This document shows, one piece after another, positions 61,039 to 64,000 of a DNA stretch of 64,000 nt (its first letter is position 1; the number at the start of each line of letters is the position of its first letter). The notes beneath the pieces were generated by a model. It was not told the DNA's origin. It searched no databases and saw only the letters and a program-made list of their open reading frames with translations. The translations under genes were made by a program, and so were the position numbers. Origin of the DNA: Sphingosinicella humi (GTDB lineage: Bacteria; Pseudomonadota; Alphaproteobacteria; Sphingomonadales; Sphingomonadaceae); the NCBI RefSeq assembly GCF_003129465.1, contig NZ_QFFF01000001.1:2527501-2591500 (forward strand), given 5' to 3'.

Positions 61039-62346
61039 ATGAGCGAGCGCGTGACGGCCGACGAAGGCAGGACGCCGCTTAGGCGGGTGGTCGCAGCAAG
61101 CCTGATCGGCACGACCATCGAATGGTACGACTTCTTCCTTTACGGCTCGGCCGCGGCCCTGGTCTTCAACCGGCTCTTCTTCCCGGAATTCGATCCGCTG
61201 GTCGGCACGCTGCTGGCCTTTGCGACTTATGCGCTGGGTTTCGTCGCCCGGCCGGTGGGCGGCATCGTATTCGGCCATTTCGGCGACCGCATCGGCCGCA
61301 AGAAGCTGCTGATGCTCAGCCTGGTCATGATGGGCGTCGCCACCGTGCTGATCGGGCTGTTGCCGACATACGCCCAGATCGGCGTCTGGGCGCCGGTCGC
61401 GCTCATCGTCCTCCGGCTGATCCAGGGCTTCGCGGTCGGGGGCGAATGGGGCGGAGCCGTGCTGATGGCGGCCGAGCATGGCGACGCCGCCCGGCGCGGC
61501 TTCTGGGCAAGCTGGCCCCAGGCTGGTGTGCCGGCGGGAAACCTGCTCGCCGCCGGCGTGCTGGCGCTGATGGCCGGCGTGCAGAGCGAGGCGGATTTCC
61601 TCGAATGGGGCTGGCGCGTGCCGTTCGTGCTGTCGGCCCTGCTCGTCGCCGTGGGGTGGTACATCCGCAATCGGGTGACCGAGAGTCCCATGTTCGAGAA
61701 GGAGCTAGGCGAGGCGGAGGTGCCGCCGAAGCTCCCGGCCATGGAGGTGATCCGCGAGCGGCCAAGGGCGATGCTGCTGGGCGCCGGCCTGCGCGTCGGC
61801 GAGAATATATCCTATTACATTCTCACCGTTTTCTCGCTCACCTATCTCGTCGACGTGGCCGAAGAGAGCCGCAGCCTTGCCCTCAATGCGCTTCTCATCG
61901 GCGCGGCGGTGCAGTTCTTTGCCATTCCGGGCTTCGCCCTCTTGTCCGATCGGATCGGCCGCAGACCGGTCTATGCCTTTGGCGGCCTTGGCCTCGCCGC
62001 CTGGAGCTTCGCGCTCTTTCCGCTGCTTGGCAGCGGCAGCAACCTGGAAATCTATCTCGCGCTGGTCGTCGGGCTGGTGCTTCACGGGGCGATGTACGGG
62101 CCGCAGGCGGCCTTCATCACCGAATTGTTTCCCACCCGCATCCGCTACTCGGGCGTGTCGATGGCCTATCAGCTGACCTCGATCGTGGCGGGATCGCTGG
62201 CGCCGATCATCGCGCTTGCCCTCTACACGGAATATAGATCGGCGCTGCCGGTGGCGATCTATGTCGGCATCGCCTGCGCCATCAGCGGCCTCAGCGCGCT
62301 GCTGGCACGGGAAACCAAGGGCGTGGAGCTGGCGGCGATCCGCTAG
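61039..62346 (+). CDS. MFS transporter, metabolite:H+ symporter (MHS) family
   Basis: A 435-residue carrier with 12 predicted helices. IGTTIEWYDFFLYGSAAALVFNRLFFP and ARPVGGIVFGHFGDRIGRKKLL (motif A) are hallmarks of the MHS group (ProP, ShiA, KgtP), which imports organic acids or osmolytes with protons. The substrate is not identifiable. ATG 61039 follows GGGGAGGGG. The TAG stop overlaps that of the convergent gene within CTAG. Confidence 0.9.
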   Translation: MSERVTADEGRTPLRRVVAASLIGTTIEWYDFFLYGSAAALVFNRLFFPEFDPLVGTLLAFATYALGFVARPVGGIVFGHFGDRIGRKKLLMLSLVMMGVATVLIGLLPTYAQIGVWAPVALIVLRLIQGFAVGGEWGGAVLMAAEHGDAARRGFWASWPQAGVPAGNLLAAGVLALMAGVQSEADFLEWGWRVPFVLSALLVAVGWYIRNRVTESPMFEKELGEAEVPPKLPAMEVIRERPRAMLLGAGLRVGENISYYILTVFSLTYLVDVAEESRSLALNALLIGAAVQFFAIPGFALLSDRIGRRPVYAFGGLGLAAWSFALFPLLGSGSNLEIYLALVVGLVLHGAMYGPQAAFITELFPTRIRYSGVSMAYQLTSIVAGSLAPIIALALYTEYRSALPVAIYVGIACAISGLSALLARETKGVELAAIR

Positions 62347-62831
62347 TCGGAGCAGATGCGGACCGGAACCTGTTCCCGCTCGCGCGCGCTCCACACTCGC
62401 TCGACGCGGCATCTGGCCGGAGCGGATCGGTCGTAGCCGCGCCAATCTGCGCCATAGCTGCCGTAGCGATCATAGTCGTAATGATCGTAGGGATAGTTGC
62501 GGTCATAATGGTAGACCGCTTCGCCGTTCACCACCTCGACGTCGCCGCTCGGATAATAGCGGCCCCGGCGATAGGGCCAATATCCATATCGGTGGCGGCG
62601 GTATCTGAGGTCGGCGAAGAACCCGTCGTCCCAGGAGAGGAGCGGGTGGTGCCGGGGGCCGAGCCAGATAAATCCGGGCGCCAGCCAAGGATCGAAACCG
62701 CGCTTTCCATGGAAGTCGTGGAGTCGACCGTCCCAGGTCCGGCCGGACATGTGTCGAGCCCCATCGGCCGCGAGCGCCGGCGTCCCGCCGATGATCAAAA
62801 GTAAGAGAGACGCCTCCAAAGCACGCTTCAT
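62343..62831 (-). CDS. exported Tyr/Arg-rich protein, unknown
   Basis: A 162-residue protein with signal peptide (1-22, ALA|ADG). The body is rich in Tyr, Arg, Asp and Gly (RYRRHRYGYWPYRRGRYYPSG, NYPYDHYDYDRYG) with one Cys pair near the end (ARCRVERVW ... VRICSD). This resembles RcnB-like periplasmic proteins of alphaproteobacteria only in composition. GGAGG stands five bases before ATG 62831. Confidence 0.65.
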   Translation of the reverse strand: MKRALEASLLLLIIGGTPALAADGARHMSGRTWDGRLHDFHGKRGFDPWLAPGFIWLGPRHHPLLSWDDGFFADLRYRRHRYGYWPYRRGRYYPSGDVEVVNGEAVYHYDRNYPYDHYDYDRYGSYGADWRGYDRSAPARCRVERVWSAREREQVPVRICSD

Positions 62832-62903
62832 TCTCACCTCCAGCGATGAGATCTGCGAGCCGACCTTTATAGCAGATGACGGCGCCCCTGTCTTGGAGGC
62901 GGG

Positions 62904-63569
62904 CTAGGGCCGATCCCCCCATTGGCGCAGGAGATTGGACTGGACGAGCTGCAGCCGGGTGAAGTTCTCCGGCGCCATGTTGAGGCCTTCCAGCGCGGCC
63001 ACCTCGTTGAGCTCGTAGAGCAATTCGCGGCGGGAGGAATCTGGGATGCGGCTCTGGATGAAGGTGATAGCGACCCAGCGCTCCCCCTTGGTCACAGGCT
63101 CGACCTCGTGGAGCATGTCGGAGGGATAGACGATCGCCGTCCCCGCTTCGCCCTTGAAGCGCATGTCGCGCGTGCCGAGCTGGATGCGGAGCGAACCGCC
63201 TTCGTAAGTCCTCGGGTCGCCCAGGAAGATGGTGCAGCTAAGGTCGGAGCGAACCGACATGTTGCCGAGCTGGAGGAAGGCGGCGTCGGCATGGGCGCCG
63301 TAACGCATGTCCGGCGTGTAGCGCGTCATCAGCGGGGGGAGCATGGCGACGGGGAAGGCGAAGTTGCGGAAGTCTTCGTGGCTGAGCAGCGCCTGCGACA
63401 ATATCTGCGACGACTTGCGATAGGCGGCCTCGTCATGCAGTTGGAGGTTCTGCTTCACCTTGGAGTGCGGATTGCTGATGCGGCCGTCGACGAATTTCGC
63501 GGTGGCCGCGATCTGGCGCAGCTCCTCGATCTGGCCCGCGCTGAGCAGCTCGATTTCCTTGAACATCAT
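62904..63569 (-). CDS. Fe(II)/2-oxoglutarate dioxygenase, PKHD type
   Basis: A 221-residue prolyl-hydroxylase-like oxygenase. The iron triad is His93-x-Asp95 (YGAHADAAF) and His154 (DMLHEVEPV); Arg164 (GERWVAITF) binds 2-oxoglutarate. The sequence fits the YbiX/PiuC PKHD group, often associated with iron uptake and TonB receptors. It overlaps the stop of the upstream sulfotransferase-like gene as ATGA. Confidence 0.92.
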   Translation of the reverse strand: MMFKEIELLSAGQIEELRQIAATAKFVDGRISNPHSKVKQNLQLHDEAAYRKSSQILSQALLSHEDFRNFAFPVAMLPPLMTRYTPDMRYGAHADAAFLQLGNMSVRSDLSCTIFLGDPRTYEGGSLRIQLGTRDMRFKGEAGTAIVYPSDMLHEVEPVTKGERWVAITFIQSRIPDSSRRELLYELNEVAALEGLNMAPENFTRLQLVQSNLLRQWGDRP

Positions 63570-64000
63570 CCTTCCCCTCGCGCCCGCCGAATCGCCTGCG
63601 CGATCGGAGGATAGTCGCTCGCCAAGGCATCGAGCCAGCCAAGAGCGTCCTTGATCGCGGGCCCGTGCATGGCGCGCGCTTCGGCCAGGATCTCGCGGCG
63701 CAGCTCCGGGCTGTATTCATATTCCAGCGCCTTGGAATAGCGGCGCATCAGCGGTCCGCCGCAGATCGTGCGGGCGGTCGCCGCATCGACGGGATGGCCG
63801 AAGAAGGCGGCGATGTCGGCGAAGTGGCGGGCAGGGTCGGCGAGGAACTGGTCGAAGTCCATCCAGCGGGCATCACCGGAAGGAAGCTTCGATACGTTGA
63901 GCTCTAGCGAGGTCATTTCGCAGGCCCAGCCAAGCGCCGCCTTGCGCGCTTCGGACAGGGTGTCGAGGTCCGCGCGGAACCCGGAGCACCGGCTCTGGAG
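63566..64000 (-). CDS. sulfotransferase-like protein (5' part beyond window)
   Basis: The reading frame is open to the right edge, so only the last ~144 residues are seen; an internal Met at 63916 is not the start. WMDFDQFLADPARHFADIAAFFGHP and GPLMRRYSKALEYEYSPELRREIL match the C-terminal part of sulfotransferase-family proteins. In sphingomonads these commonly sit beside PKHD oxygenases in TonB-receptor clusters. The PAPS-binding region would be off-window, so the activity cannot be judged. Confidence 0.65.
   Translation of the reverse strand, partial: LQSRCSGFRADLDTLSEARKAALGWACEMTSLELNVSKLPSGDARWMDFDQFLADPARHFADIAAFFGHPVDAATARTICGGPLMRRYSKALEYEYSPELRREILAEARAMHGPAIKDALGWLDALASDYPPIAQAIRRARGEG

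Overview
This 64 kb window is GC-rich, tightly packed alphaproteobacterial chromosome, most likely from the order Sphingomonadales (Sphingomonas/Sphingosinicella-like). The pointers are the gene neighbourhoods (ahcY - divL-like kinase - tsaE - amgK - murU - addB; aroK - unknown exported protein - xerD - accA; psp operon with a divergent pspF), the many exported peptidases, and the frequent GTG/TTG starts overlapping upstream stops. Family assignments come from reading motifs and gene order, not from a database search. There is no rRNA, CRISPR array, prophage or insertion sequence. One tRNA gene, tRNA-Arg(CCT), is present. No gene-free stretch exceeds 300 bases; the longest are about 260 bases before the divL-like gene and about 220 bases before ffh.

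Layout. 1-9.0 kb: a truncated patatin-like lipase, an RlpA-like protein, an exported serine hydrolase with a probable CTG start, an EEP-fold phosphatase/nuclease, then radA, cvpA, cysS, an Fe-S scaffold and a CPA2 antiporter. 9.0-15.0 kb: aroK, a conserved unknown pair, xerD, accA and an M48 lipoprotein protease. 15.0-24.1 kb: two Flp pilins, mutT, a methyltransferase, comF, grxC, a nitrilase-family gene, DUF1178, tRNA-Arg, folE, a CsgG-like protein, an S9 peptidase and a J-domain protein. 24.1-28.8 kb: a PaaI thioesterase, sufE and an extended phage-shock locus: pspA, pspB, pspC plus three further small membrane coiled-coil proteins, a small exported protein at the promoter-proximal end, a near-consensus sigma-54 promoter, and divergent pspF.

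28.9-37.5 kb: a TPR protein, sodB, an ABC exporter, yciB, ftsY, mtaB, dapF and a GGDEF/EAL protein. 37.6-42.4 kb: ffh, rpsP, rimM, trmD and rplS, with a thioredoxin-reductase-like gene inserted on the opposite strand between rimM and trmD. Both halves of the SRP targeting system (ffh and ftsY) are therefore in the window. 42.4-51.6 kb: a DPP-IV-like peptidase, a DUF2189 membrane protein, asd, an alpha/beta hydrolase, an M2 (ACE-like) peptidase, a YbjN-like protein, a peroxiredoxin and YqgE. 51.6-60.9 kb: ahcY behind a perfect 20-bp palindrome, the divL-like kinase (tyrosine in place of the phospho-acceptor histidine), tsaE, the cell-wall recycling pair amgK-murU, and addB without addA. 60.9-64 kb: an MFS carrier, an exported Tyr-rich protein, a PKHD-type dioxygenase and a truncated sulfotransferase-like gene.

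Points most worth a second look: the enlarged psp operon whose members share a C-terminal coiled-coil module; the Tyr569 histidine-kinase homologue; a palindromic repeat family that has entered the mtaB reading frame and encodes about 25 extra residues; the palindrome before ahcY; a 60-nt hairpin before ffh; and the breaks in normally conserved operons (rimM/trmD and addB/addA).
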